This document shows positions 33,570-41,678 of a DNA stretch of 64,000 bases, piece by piece. Source of the DNA: DATGSL01 sp964645585. Lineage in GTDB: Bacteria > Verrucomicrobiota > Verrucomicrobiia > Opitutales > T3Sed10-336. Below the pieces are notes generated by a model. It was not told the DNA's origin. It worked only from the letters and a program-made list of their open reading frames with translations, and made no database searches. The stretch is from the NCBI GenBank assembly GCA_964645585.1, contig CAZYAN010000005.1, positions 1 through 64,000 on the forward strand. The letters run 5' to 3'. Made by a program: the position numbers and the translations under genes. The stretch's first letter is position 1; each line of letters starts with the position of its first letter.

Positions 33570-34161
33570 GATTTGCAAAAAGATCCATCGCGCGGTTCCC
33601 GATGCTGCTGTGGAGGTCGTGCCCAACCCCGGTCCGTCCGGGCAGGATTCCGTCGTGGTCTCCCGGGAACACGCGGACGCCGTCGCGCGCTTCCTTCGCG
33701 ACGATCCGGCGCTCGCTTTCGACTATTGCTCCAACGTCACCGGCGTCGACTGGCTGGAGCGGAAGACACGCGTGAAGGAGGTGGTCCGCGAGAAGATCGA
33801 TGGTGAGGAAAAGGAGGTCGAGAAAGAAGTGGAGCGGAGTGAGCCGGGCTGTCTTGAGGTGGTGTATCACCTGTATTCGGTGCGGCTCCGTCATGGCCCG
33901 CTGATCTTGCGGGTTCGAACCGGTGACCGCGAGACCGACGTTTTCGCGCCTTCGCTCACACCGGTCTGGAAGAGCGCGGAGCTCCAGGAGCGCGAGATTT
34001 TCGATTTGTTTGGCGTGCGGTTTGAGGGGCATCCGGACCTGCGCCGCCTGTTGATGTGGGATGAATTTGGCGGACACCCGATGCGGAAGGATTGGGTCGA
34101 CCCTGACGACGTCGAGGACCGTGTGCCGTTCAAGGCGTTTGACTCCGACCACGACCGATGA
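33556..34161 (+). CDS. nuoC: NADH-quinone oxidoreductase subunit C
   Basis: 201 aa from ATG 33556 (GTG 33553 also possible); 'gaggaggg' precedes it. A 30-kDa-subunit domain occupies most of the protein: 'LTPVWKSAELQEREIFDLFG' and 'VRFEGHPDLRRLLMWDEFGG' are the strongly conserved C-terminal motifs. A charged Lys/Glu insert lies around 'KEVVREKIDGEEKEVEKEVE'. NuoC is separate from NuoD here, not fused as in E. coli. It overlaps nuoB and nuoD (ATGA). Confidence 0.95.
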   Translation: MTPAEICKKIHRAVPDAAVEVVPNPGPSGQDSVVVSREHADAVARFLRDDPALAFDYCSNVTGVDWLERKTRVKEVVREKIDGEEKEVEKEVERSEPGCLEVVYHLYSVRLRHGPLILRVRTGDRETDVFAPSLTPVWKSAELQEREIFDLFGVRFEGHPDLRRLLMWDEFGGHPMRKDWVDPDDVEDRVPFKAFDSDHDR

Positions 34162-35318
34162 ATCCGCCGGCCAAAGAATACACGTTCACTCCCGCCGGAG
34201 GCGCGACGGGCGAATTCGGCGAAGGCCTTCTCGAACTTTCGATGGGACCGCAGCACCCGTCGACGCACGGCGTGTTCCGAATGAACGCGGTGCTCGAAGG
34301 CGAAACGGTCGTCAGCCTGAAACCGGTGTTCGGCTACCTCCACCGCAATCACGAAAAAATCGCCGAGAACGTCTCCTACCTCTCCTCAATGCCGTACACC
34401 GACCGGCTCGATTACTTCTGCGCGCTGACGAATAATTGGGCGTACGCGCTCGCCGTCGAGAAACTCACAGGGATCGAAGTGCCCGAGCGAGCCGAATACA
34501 TCCGGGTTTTGCTGGCGGAACTGACGCGCCTGCAGAATCACACGTCATTCCTCGGCTTCCTGCTGGCCGATATGGGAGCCTGGGGAACGCCGCTGATGTA
34601 CGCATTCACGCAGCGGGAGAAAATTCTCGATCTGTTCGAGTCGCTCACGGGCGCCCGGATGATGTGCAACTACATGCGATTCGGCGGCTGCCGTTGCGAC
34701 TTCCCGCCGGGATGGCTCGACGAGGCCGAGCGGGTGATTCAGGCGTATCCGGAATTCCTTGACGAAATTGAAGAACTCCTTGTGACCAACGAGATCGTGA
34801 TCGCGCGCACCCAGGGCGTTGGATCTGTTTCCGCGGAGCGGGCGATCAACGCCGGCTTGAGCGGTCCGATTCTTCGGGCGGCCGGCGTTGATTACGACAT
34901 CCGAAAAGTCGACCGCTACGGAATCTATGACCGGTTCCGCTTTCGCGTGCCGCTCGGCGACCATGGCGATACGTACGATCGGATGATGATCCGTCTCCTC
35001 GAAATGCGCGAATCGCTCCGCATCCTCGAGGTCGCTCTTCGGGAGCTTCCCGAGGGCTCGATCATGAATCCGAAGGCAAAACTGCGCAATCTCCGCCCGC
35101 CAGAGGGCGAGGCATACGCCCGGATTGAAGGGCCGAAAGGCGAACTCGGCTTTTACCTGATCAGCGACAAATCGGCGAACCCGTACCGGTACCGCGTTCG
35201 GCCGCCAAGTCTGATCAACCTGACTTTGCTCGAAGAGATGTGCGTCGGGCAAAAAATCGCCGACGTGATGATCATCCTCGGCAGTATCGACATCGTCCTC
35301 GGGGAGGTTGACCGATGA
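34158..35318 (+). CDS. nuoD: NADH-quinone oxidoreductase subunit D
   Basis: 386 aa. This 49-kDa-type subunit forms the quinone pocket with NuoB. 'SMGPQHPSTHGVFRM' contains the pocket His, and 'SYLSSMPYTDRLDY' contains the conserved Tyr that binds the quinone head-group. 'DKSANPYRYRVRPPS' and the end 'IILGSIDIVLGEVDR' are typical. Full length. The start overlaps nuoC and the end overlaps nuoI by 4 bp, leaving no room for nuoE, nuoF or nuoG between D and I. Confidence 0.97.
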   Translation: MNPPAKEYTFTPAGGATGEFGEGLLELSMGPQHPSTHGVFRMNAVLEGETVVSLKPVFGYLHRNHEKIAENVSYLSSMPYTDRLDYFCALTNNWAYALAVEKLTGIEVPERAEYIRVLLAELTRLQNHTSFLGFLLADMGAWGTPLMYAFTQREKILDLFESLTGARMMCNYMRFGGCRCDFPPGWLDEAERVIQAYPEFLDEIEELLVTNEIVIARTQGVGSVSAERAINAGLSGPILRAAGVDYDIRKVDRYGIYDRFRFRVPLGDHGDTYDRMMIRLLEMRESLRILEVALRELPEGSIMNPKAKLRNLRPPEGEAYARIEGPKGELGFYLISDKSANPYRYRVRPPSLINLTLLEEMCVGQKIADVMIILGSIDIVLGEVDR

Positions 35319-35899
35319 TCGCGCCCAAAAAACGTTATTTCCCGGGCCTCGGGATTTTGCGGGGAATGGCGGTGACCGCCCGAAACTGGATCGGCAGTTA
35401 CTTCAAGCCGGAGCGTCTCGTTACCGTGCAATATCCGGAGGAGCAGCTGCCATTGCCGGAGAACAGCCGGACGATTCCGTTTTTGATCTACGACGGTGAT
35501 GATCCCGACGCCGGTCTGCGATGCGTCGCCTGCTTGGCGTGCGCCAAGGAATGTCCGCCCAACGCGATATCGATCGTGATGGATCGCGATGAAAACGGCC
35601 GCCCCGCGAAGCGTCCAAAAATTTTCGACCTCGACGTCACCGCCTGCATGGGATGTCAGATCTGCGTCGAGGTGTGCCCGTTTGATGCGATCGCGATGGA
35701 CTCGGCTTTTGACCAATCGTCCTTCGATCGATTCGACTCGCTGATCCTCGACAAGCGCGCGCTCGCGAAACCGAATTCTTACTATCATCAGATCAAACCG
35801 ACCGACGCCTCAGCCGCCGACGAGCGGATCGAGGCAGAGAGGAGGCGAAAGGAAGAGGCGCGACAGAAGCGCGCCGCGTCGGATGCGAAAAAAGACTGA
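35315..35899 (+). CDS. nuoI: NADH-quinone oxidoreductase subunit I
   Basis: 194 aa, carrying clusters N6a and N6b: C70, C73, C76, C80 in 'CVACLACAKECP' and C111, C114, C117, C121 in 'CMGCQICVEVCP'. It directly follows nuoD; in E. coli-like operons nuoE, F and G lie here. In complexes lacking the NADH module, NuoI or its neighbours are the expected docking point for ferredoxin. The C-terminus is a charged helix ('ERIEAERRRKEEARQKRA') longer than usual. It overlaps nuoH by 17 bp. Confidence 0.97.
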   Translation: MIAPKKRYFPGLGILRGMAVTARNWIGSYFKPERLVTVQYPEEQLPLPENSRTIPFLIYDGDDPDAGLRCVACLACAKECPPNAISIVMDRDENGRPAKRPKIFDLDVTACMGCQICVEVCPFDAIAMDSAFDQSSFDRFDSLILDKRALAKPNSYYHQIKPTDASAADERIEAERRRKEEARQKRAASDAKKD

Positions 35900-37232
35900 A
35901 CGCGATCAACCGGTTATCCGGGCCGGCCTAATTCTCGTATCAGCACTTGCGCTTCTGCTTGGGCTGATGCTCGGGGTCGCTTGGTTTATCGATCCGTCAG
36001 CGCCTGGCATCCTGGTTGCGGCGATCGGCGAGGCCGTGCGCGATGCGGAGATGGCGCCGGCGATTTTGAAGGAGGGCGCGGTCGATTTCCTGACGGCGGT
36101 TTTCGGCCTCGGACCGGGAGGGCGAGAGTTCGTTTCCATGCAACTGACCATCGCGACGATTGTCACTGTCTTCGCGCTGCTCTTTGCCCTGACCTCGGTG
36201 CTCGAGCGCAAAATCCTTGCTCGCATCCAGAACCGATACGGTCCTAACCGGGTCGGGCCGTGGGGGCTTTTGCAACCGGCGGCGGACGGAATCAAGATGC
36301 TGATCAAAGAAGACATCGTTCCGCTGGGTGGCGACCGAGTCGTCCATCTGCTCGCGCCGATCATCATGGTCGTTCCCGCGTTTCTCGCTTTAGCGATTTT
36401 GCCGTACGGACCGGGGCTTGTCCCGGTCGAACTGGAGGTCGGTATCCTCTTTTTCTTCGCGATCGGTGCAACCACGGAAGTCGCGGTTTTCATGGCAGGC
36501 TGGGGCAGCAACAACAAGTACTCGCTCCTCGGCGCGATGCGCGCAATCGCCCAGATGATCAGTTATGAGCTGCCGCTTATTCTTGCCGCGATCGCGATCG
36601 TCATGATGACTGGATCGCTCTCTCCGGCAGCGATTGTCGACGCGCAGCAAGGGTACAGCCTCGGGATCCTGCCGAACTGGTTCGCGCTCACGCCGTGGGG
36701 CTTCGGGGCCTTCATCTTATTCTGTATCGCGGCGCAGGCGGAATCGAATCGAAGCCCGTTCGACCTGCCGGAAGGCGAGTCGGAACTGGTTGCCGGACAC
36801 ATGACGGAGTATTCGGGTTTCAAATACGCTGTCTTTTTCCTGGCGGAATACATCGGTCTCTTCGCAATCTGCGGAATCGCTGTGACGCTCTTTCTCGGCG
36901 GCTGGCGCGCGCCGTTCCCGTTTCTCGAATTCGTTCCCGGCTACCTTTGGTTTTTCGCAAAGCTCTACGGATTGGTGCTGCTCTCGATTTGGGTGCGCGG
37001 TACGGTGCCGCGGGTGCGGATTGATCAACTGATGAGCTTCGCGTGGAAGTTTATGACGCCGATGGGATTCGCGGTGATCGTCGGGGCGGCGATCTGGCAC
37101 GCGGCCGGACGAGGTCCCGTCGGCTGGGTTGCGTCAGCAGTCCCGGTGCTTGCGGCTTACCTCTTACTCGGCCGAACGCTGCTCGCCGGTTACACGCCGA
37201 GCGGACGGGTGTATCGGTTTTCGGAAGGATGA
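35883..37232 (+). CDS. nuoH: NADH-quinone oxidoreductase subunit H, N-terminally extended
   Basis: 449 aa. The core starts with 'VLERKILARIQNRYGPNRVG' at about residue 107, compared with about residue 35 in E. coli NuoH (325 aa). The additional 70-75 residues contain an extra membrane helix (about 12-36) and an amphipathic stretch. The core is complete: 'AQAESNRSPFDLPEGESELV', 'EYSGFKYAVFFLAEY' and 'VRGTVPRVRIDQLM'. NuoH forms the quinone tunnel and the link to the pump modules. Start ATG 35883 overlaps nuoI; later starts are absent before the core, so the extension is probably real. Confidence 0.95.
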   Translation: MRKKTERDQPVIRAGLILVSALALLLGLMLGVAWFIDPSAPGILVAAIGEAVRDAEMAPAILKEGAVDFLTAVFGLGPGGREFVSMQLTIATIVTVFALLFALTSVLERKILARIQNRYGPNRVGPWGLLQPAADGIKMLIKEDIVPLGGDRVVHLLAPIIMVVPAFLALAILPYGPGLVPVELEVGILFFFAIGATTEVAVFMAGWGSNNKYSLLGAMRAIAQMISYELPLILAAIAIVMMTGSLSPAAIVDAQQGYSLGILPNWFALTPWGFGAFILFCIAAQAESNRSPFDLPEGESELVAGHMTEYSGFKYAVFFLAEYIGLFAICGIAVTLFLGGWRAPFPFLEFVPGYLWFFAKLYGLVLLSIWVRGTVPRVRIDQLMSFAWKFMTPMGFAVIVGAAIWHAAGRGPVGWVASAVPVLAAYLLLGRTLLAGYTPSGRVYRFSEG

Positions 37233-37747
37233 ACTTTTCTGGAGAAAGTCTCGCGTTCGGGGTGCTAGCATTCATCATGACCGCGGCGGCGGTCGCGGCG
37301 GTGAGTCTGCGCAACGCCGTTCATTGCGGGCTCAGTCTCGCCGGGGCGTTTGCCGCGGTCGGCGGCATTTATCTCGTGCTCGGTGCCGAGTTTCTCGGGT
37401 TCGCGCAGCTGCTGGTGTATGTGGGGGCGGTCGCCGTGCTGATCGTTTTTGTTATTCAACTGACCCGTCCGCTCGGAGATGCGATCGTCTGGCGTCCCCG
37501 TCCTCTCCTGGGAACGGTGGCGGTGGCGGGATTGTTTGTCATGCTCGTCGCGGCTATTCTTGGACATGACTGGCCGACTGGATCCGGCGAGGTCGCGGCC
37601 GTTGTTGAGGAAAAGGATACAATCGCGTCGCTCGGGATTGCGCTGGCCGATGATTATATCATTCCGCTCCAAGGAGTGGGGGTGCTGCTGACGGCGGCGC
37701 TGATTGGCGCGGTGGTGCTGGCAATGAAGGAGGAGAATACAGGATGA
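37229..37747 (+). CDS. nuoJ: NADH-quinone oxidoreductase subunit J
   Basis: 172 aa from ATG 37229, which overlaps the nuoH stop (ATGA). Five membrane helices; 'GFAQLLVYVGAVAVLIVFVI' is the conserved TM3 with the pi-bulge that moves during turnover. A soluble loop ('TGSGEVAAVVEEKDTIASLG') precedes the last helix. Frame is open upstream inside nuoH but has no relation to the family. Overlaps nuoK by 4 bp. Confidence 0.95.
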   Translation: MNFSGESLAFGVLAFIMTAAAVAAVSLRNAVHCGLSLAGAFAAVGGIYLVLGAEFLGFAQLLVYVGAVAVLIVFVIQLTRPLGDAIVWRPRPLLGTVAVAGLFVMLVAAILGHDWPTGSGEVAAVVEEKDTIASLGIALADDYIIPLQGVGVLLTAALIGAVVLAMKEENTG

Positions 37748-38055
37748 TGACGCTGCCGGCCTTCCTGATTCTCTCCGCGCTCCTCTTCTGCGTCGGGCTT
37801 GCGGCGGTCCTGATTCGGCGCAATGCGATTCTTATTTTAATCGGCATCGAACTGATGCTGAGCGCGGCGAATATCAATTTTGTCGCCTTCTGGCGTTTCG
37901 GAGAGAATTCGGAACGGCTCGACGGCATGATCTTTGTCCTGTTTTCAATCGCGATCGCGGCGGCCGAAGCAGCTGTTGGACTCGCCTTGATCATCGCAAT
38001 TTATCGCCATTACCGGTCGGTCGATCCGGCGGAATACCGCGCGCTCCATGGCTGA
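37744..38055 (+). CDS. nuoK: NADH-quinone oxidoreductase subunit K
   Basis: 103 aa, three helices. The two buried glutamates needed for proton transfer are visible: one in 'LILIGIELMLSAANINFVAF' and one in 'IAAAEAAVGLALIIAIYR'. Start overlaps nuoJ (ATGA); the end overlaps nuoL by 8 bp. Confidence 0.97.
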   Translation: MMTLPAFLILSALLFCVGLAAVLIRRNAILILIGIELMLSAANINFVAFWRFGENSERLDGMIFVLFSIAIAAAEAAVGLALIIAIYRHYRSVDPAEYRALHG

Positions 38056-40069
38056 GGTGTCGTCAAACAGTCTTCTGCTCTGCCTGATTCCGCTGATCCC
38101 GCTCGTTGCGTCGGCGACGGCATTTGTATTTGGAAACTCGCGACGAATCGCGGCTGGCTCCGCCATCGCGGCGCAAGCGATCGGGGCGTGCCTGTCGATT
38201 CTGCTGTTGACGCGCGTGATTGGCGGTGCGCGCGAGGTTTGGAACTTCACTTGGTTCACCTTCGGCGACACGCCGCTGCGGATCGGGGTCGCACTCGATC
38301 CGATGACGGCCGCGATGCTGACGATGGTTACTGGGGTCGGTCTCGCGATTTTTATCTTCAGCGCGGGTTATATGCGGAAGGATGAGCGGTTCGTCCGATT
38401 CTATGCCTTTCTGTCGTTCTTTTCGGCCGCGATGCTCGGAATCGTCGTTGCGAACAGTCTCTTGCTGCTCTTCATCTGCTGGGAGCTCGTCGGGCTCGCG
38501 TCGTATTTGCTGATCGGGTACTGGTATCACAAACCCGCGGCCGCGGCGGCGGCGAAGAAGGCATTCTTGACGACGCGTGTTGGCGATCTCGGTCTGTTTC
38601 TCGGAATGGTTTGGCTGTACGCCGAAACCGGCACGACCCTTTTCTTCGACGGAGGCGCCGGGATTCTCGAAAGCAGCACGCTGGCTAACTTGGCGGGCGC
38701 AACCGCTGTTGGCGGGGCGACCGCCGCGACTGTGATCGCCTTATTGATCTTCTGCGGGGCGGCGGGGAAGTCCGGTCAGTTTCCACTGCACGTTTGGCTG
38801 CCGGACGCGATGGAAGGGCCGACACCGGTTTCCGCATTGATCCATGCGGCGACGATGGTGGCGGCGGGAGTTTTCCTGGTGGCTCGGATGTACCCGATTT
38901 TTGAGGTCACTTCCGGGCCAGACGGTGTATCGACCGCCTTGGTTGCGGTCGCATGGGTCGGGAGCTTCACCGCTGTTTTCTCGGCTTGTCTCGCCGTGGC
39001 CCAAACGAATATCAAGCGCATCCTCGCGTATTCGACGGTGTCGCAGCTCGGGTTTATGATGCTCGCGCTCGGGGTGGGGGGTGTAACGGCGGCGATGCTG
39101 CACCTGCTGGCGCACGCCATGTTTAAGGCACTCCTCTTTCTTGGAGCCGGATCGGTGATCGAGGCGTGCGAGCACGAGGAAGACGTTCGGAAGATGGGCG
39201 GACTTTTCCGGCGGATGCCGATAACGTTTGCGACTTACGCGGTCGGAATGATGGCGCTGGCCGGCTTCCCGTTTTTCTTCTCCGGGTTCTGGAGCAAGGA
39301 AGCCATCCTCCATGCGGCGCGTGAATGGCCGGTTTCGGGCGTGCCATTTGTGCTGGGACTGGTCGCGGCATTCTTGACCGCGTTTTATATGAGTCGACAA
39401 ATGGTTTACGTCTTTTTTGGCGACTATCGCGCTGAAGGGCGCCGAGTGCCGAAAGAGAACTCCCGCATGATGACGGCCCCGCTCATTGCGCTGGCGGTTG
39501 CGACGGTTTCATTGAGCGCGGTGCTGACGCCGGTCTGGCCGTGGCTGGCGGGATTTCTGGAAGGCGTGCCGGCGGACGTCGATTGGAGCCGGCTGTTTGG
39601 CCATGGCGCGACTGGGATCCTGGTATTATCGATAGTCGCGGTCGCGGCTGGCGTGGGAGGCGGATGGCTGCTGTACGGCCGACGGGCCGACCGGCTGAGT
39701 GAGGGGGACCCGCTGGAGGCTTCGGTTCCGGTGGTGTATCGCGCGCTGGCGCAGCGGCTTTATGTCGATGCGTTTTATGAAAGGACGGTTGTGCGCGGCC
39801 ACCATTGGCTCGGACGTGCGGCGGCGTTTCTCGACCGGTTTGTCTGGCACGGCGCGGTGGTTCTGGTGACGAAATTTTCGCTGGCTCTGTCGATGCTGCT
39901 CTCAGCCATCGATCGGTTTTTGATCAACCGCGCGTTCCGGTCCGGGTGCGAAGTGATGCGCGCCGCGAGCTCGTGGATGGCGCGGATGCGCGACGGCGAT
40001 GCGCAAGGATACCTCGGGTATGCGGCCGCGGGACTGGTCGTGCTGCTTCTTCTGTTTGCATGGAGATGA
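38048..40069 (+). CDS. nuoL: NADH-quinone oxidoreductase subunit L with a long lateral-helix region
   Basis: 673 aa. Antiporter-like proton pump at the distal end of the membrane arm: TM5 Glu146 ('ICWELVGLASYLLIGYW') and TM7 Lys241 ('GAAGKSGQFPLHVWLPDAME') are intact. From the end of TM15 ('WLLYGRR') to the last helix ('YLGYAAAGLVVLLLLFAW') there are about 110 residues; the corresponding lateral-helix stretch in ordinary NuoL proteins is nearer 80 by my recollection. The extra length contains 'VVLVTKFSLALSMLLSAIDR', helical and amphipathic. This would suit a membrane arm lengthened by one more subunit, as the following two nuoM genes imply. Confidence 0.95.
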   Translation: MAEVSSNSLLLCLIPLIPLVASATAFVFGNSRRIAAGSAIAAQAIGACLSILLLTRVIGGAREVWNFTWFTFGDTPLRIGVALDPMTAAMLTMVTGVGLAIFIFSAGYMRKDERFVRFYAFLSFFSAAMLGIVVANSLLLLFICWELVGLASYLLIGYWYHKPAAAAAAKKAFLTTRVGDLGLFLGMVWLYAETGTTLFFDGGAGILESSTLANLAGATAVGGATAATVIALLIFCGAAGKSGQFPLHVWLPDAMEGPTPVSALIHAATMVAAGVFLVARMYPIFEVTSGPDGVSTALVAVAWVGSFTAVFSACLAVAQTNIKRILAYSTVSQLGFMMLALGVGGVTAAMLHLLAHAMFKALLFLGAGSVIEACEHEEDVRKMGGLFRRMPITFATYAVGMMALAGFPFFFSGFWSKEAILHAAREWPVSGVPFVLGLVAAFLTAFYMSRQMVYVFFGDYRAEGRRVPKENSRMMTAPLIALAVATVSLSAVLTPVWPWLAGFLEGVPADVDWSRLFGHGATGILVLSIVAVAAGVGGGWLLYGRRADRLSEGDPLEASVPVVYRALAQRLYVDAFYERTVVRGHHWLGRAAAFLDRFVWHGAVVLVTKFSLALSMLLSAIDRFLINRAFRSGCEVMRAASSWMARMRDGDAQGYLGYAAAGLVVLLLLFAWR

Positions 40070-40121
40070 TCAGGAAAACGGATACAAAACAACTGGGCGG
40101 GGGCCAAACGGAGGGCGCTCG

Positions 40122-41678
40122 ATGATGGCGGGAATTCCGGCTCTTTCCGCGTTGATTCTGCTGCCGCTCGTCGGCGCGGCGGTGACGGCCATCTTGCCTT
40201 CCGAGCGGCCGGAATGGGCGCGTCGCGTCGCCGTGGTTTTCGGGTTGGCCGCGCTCGCGTGGGTGCTCGCGCTTTGGGTGCAATACGACGCGGCCTCGGG
40301 CACGATGCAGTTTGTTGAGCGCGCGCCGTGGATCACTCCGCTCGGGGTCGAGCATCTCCTCGGCGTCGACGGGCTGAGTCTGCTGCTGCTTCTGCTGACC
40401 GCCATCGTCACGCCGTTTGCCATGCTCGCGCCGCAGCCCCCGCATCCAGAATCCGCTGGGAGGAGAAAAGCGTATTTCGCCCTGCTGCTTGTGCTGGAGG
40501 CGATGGTCTTTGGCGTTTTCCTGTCCCTGAACTTTATTCAGTGGTTCCTCTTTTGGGAACTCAGTCTAATCCCGGCGTTTCTGCTGGTGAAGATGTGGGG
40601 CGGCAGCGCACGGACAGCGGCGGCGTATTCATTTTTCATTTACACGTTTGTCGGCAGCATCGCGATGCTGCTCGCCTTTCTGGGCATCTTTTTGGCGACC
40701 GGCGAATTCGATCTGCTGGCGCTGGCGGAAATGGGCCGCGGCGGCGAGCTGGCCTCGGCGCTCAGAGAACGATTCGGGCAAAGCGACGGCGGGTTAATTC
40801 CCAAGCTGATCTTTGGCGGGATCTTTCTCGGGCTGGCGGTTAAAGCACCGGTGGTTCCCTTTCACACGTGGCTGCCTCCGGCGTACTCGGAAGCGCCGCC
40901 CGGCGTCTCGATTCTGTTTGCCGCGCTGCTGTCAAAAATGGGTCTGTACGGATTCGTCCGCATCTTGCTTCCGCTGTTCCCGGATCAAATGGAAGCGGCG
41001 CGGACGCTGCTCCTTGTTCTGGCGGTGGCGACAATATTGCTTCCGGCCCTCGCGGCTCTTGCCCAGACGGATTTGAAGCGAATTATCGCGTATTCATCGC
41101 TCAATCACATCGGTTACTGTTTGCTCGGAATTTTCGCGGTGGCGACAGCGGCGGAAGCCGGACCGGCGGCCGGGCGAGAGGCCGCGTTGAGCGGGGCGAT
41201 TTTGCAGATGTTCAATCACGGAGTGACGGTCGCGGCGCTGTTCTGTTTTGTCGGATGGATTGAAGCGCGCGGCGGCGGGTTGCGCGGGCTGAATGATTTT
41301 GGCGGACTTCGCCGGGTGGCGCCGGTGCTGTGCGGGCTGATGGGCATCAGCCTGTTCGCATCTCTCGGCCTGCCGGGATTGAACGGATTTCCCGGGGAGT
41401 TTTTGATTTTCAGCGGAACCTTCTCGGTCGCCGCGTGGGCGGCGGTGGTCGCACTTCCCGGTCTGCTGATTACGGCGGTTTTCCTGCTGCGGATTATGGG
41501 CAGTGTTTTTTCCGGATCGCTCTCGGACACGTGGAAGGCGTTTCCTGATTTGACCGTCGGGGAGCGTGTCGCGGTGTTGCCGATTGTTGGAATCATTGTC
41601 GCGGCCGGGGTCTTTCCCGGAGTCTTCCTTCATGTGGTGAATCAAACTGTGCTCGTCCTCCTGGAATTTACGCCATGA
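40122..41678 (+). CDS. nuoM: NADH-quinone oxidoreductase subunit M, first copy
   Basis: 518 aa from ATG 40122, preceded by 'cggaggg' with 7-nt spacing; this 52-bp spacer after nuoL is the only sizeable gap in the operon. Canonical pump residues: Glu146 ('FLFWELSLIPAFLLVKMWGG') and Lys241 ('LAVKAPVVPFHTWLPPAYSE'), plus 'ALLSKMGLYGF' in TM8 and the Glu of 'GFPGEFLIF' in TM12. A conventional proton-translocating NuoM. It overlaps the second copy by 4 bp. Confidence 0.96.
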   Translation: MMAGIPALSALILLPLVGAAVTAILPSERPEWARRVAVVFGLAALAWVLALWVQYDAASGTMQFVERAPWITPLGVEHLLGVDGLSLLLLLLTAIVTPFAMLAPQPPHPESAGRRKAYFALLLVLEAMVFGVFLSLNFIQWFLFWELSLIPAFLLVKMWGGSARTAAAYSFFIYTFVGSIAMLLAFLGIFLATGEFDLLALAEMGRGGELASALRERFGQSDGGLIPKLIFGGIFLGLAVKAPVVPFHTWLPPAYSEAPPGVSILFAALLSKMGLYGFVRILLPLFPDQMEAARTLLLVLAVATILLPALAALAQTDLKRIIAYSSLNHIGYCLLGIFAVATAAEAGPAAGREAALSGAILQMFNHGVTVAALFCFVGWIEARGGGLRGLNDFGGLRRVAPVLCGLMGISLFASLGLPGLNGFPGEFLIFSGTFSVAAWAAVVALPGLLITAVFLLRIMGSVFSGSLSDTWKAFPDLTVGERVAVLPIVGIIVAAGVFPGVFLHVVNQTVLVLLEFTP

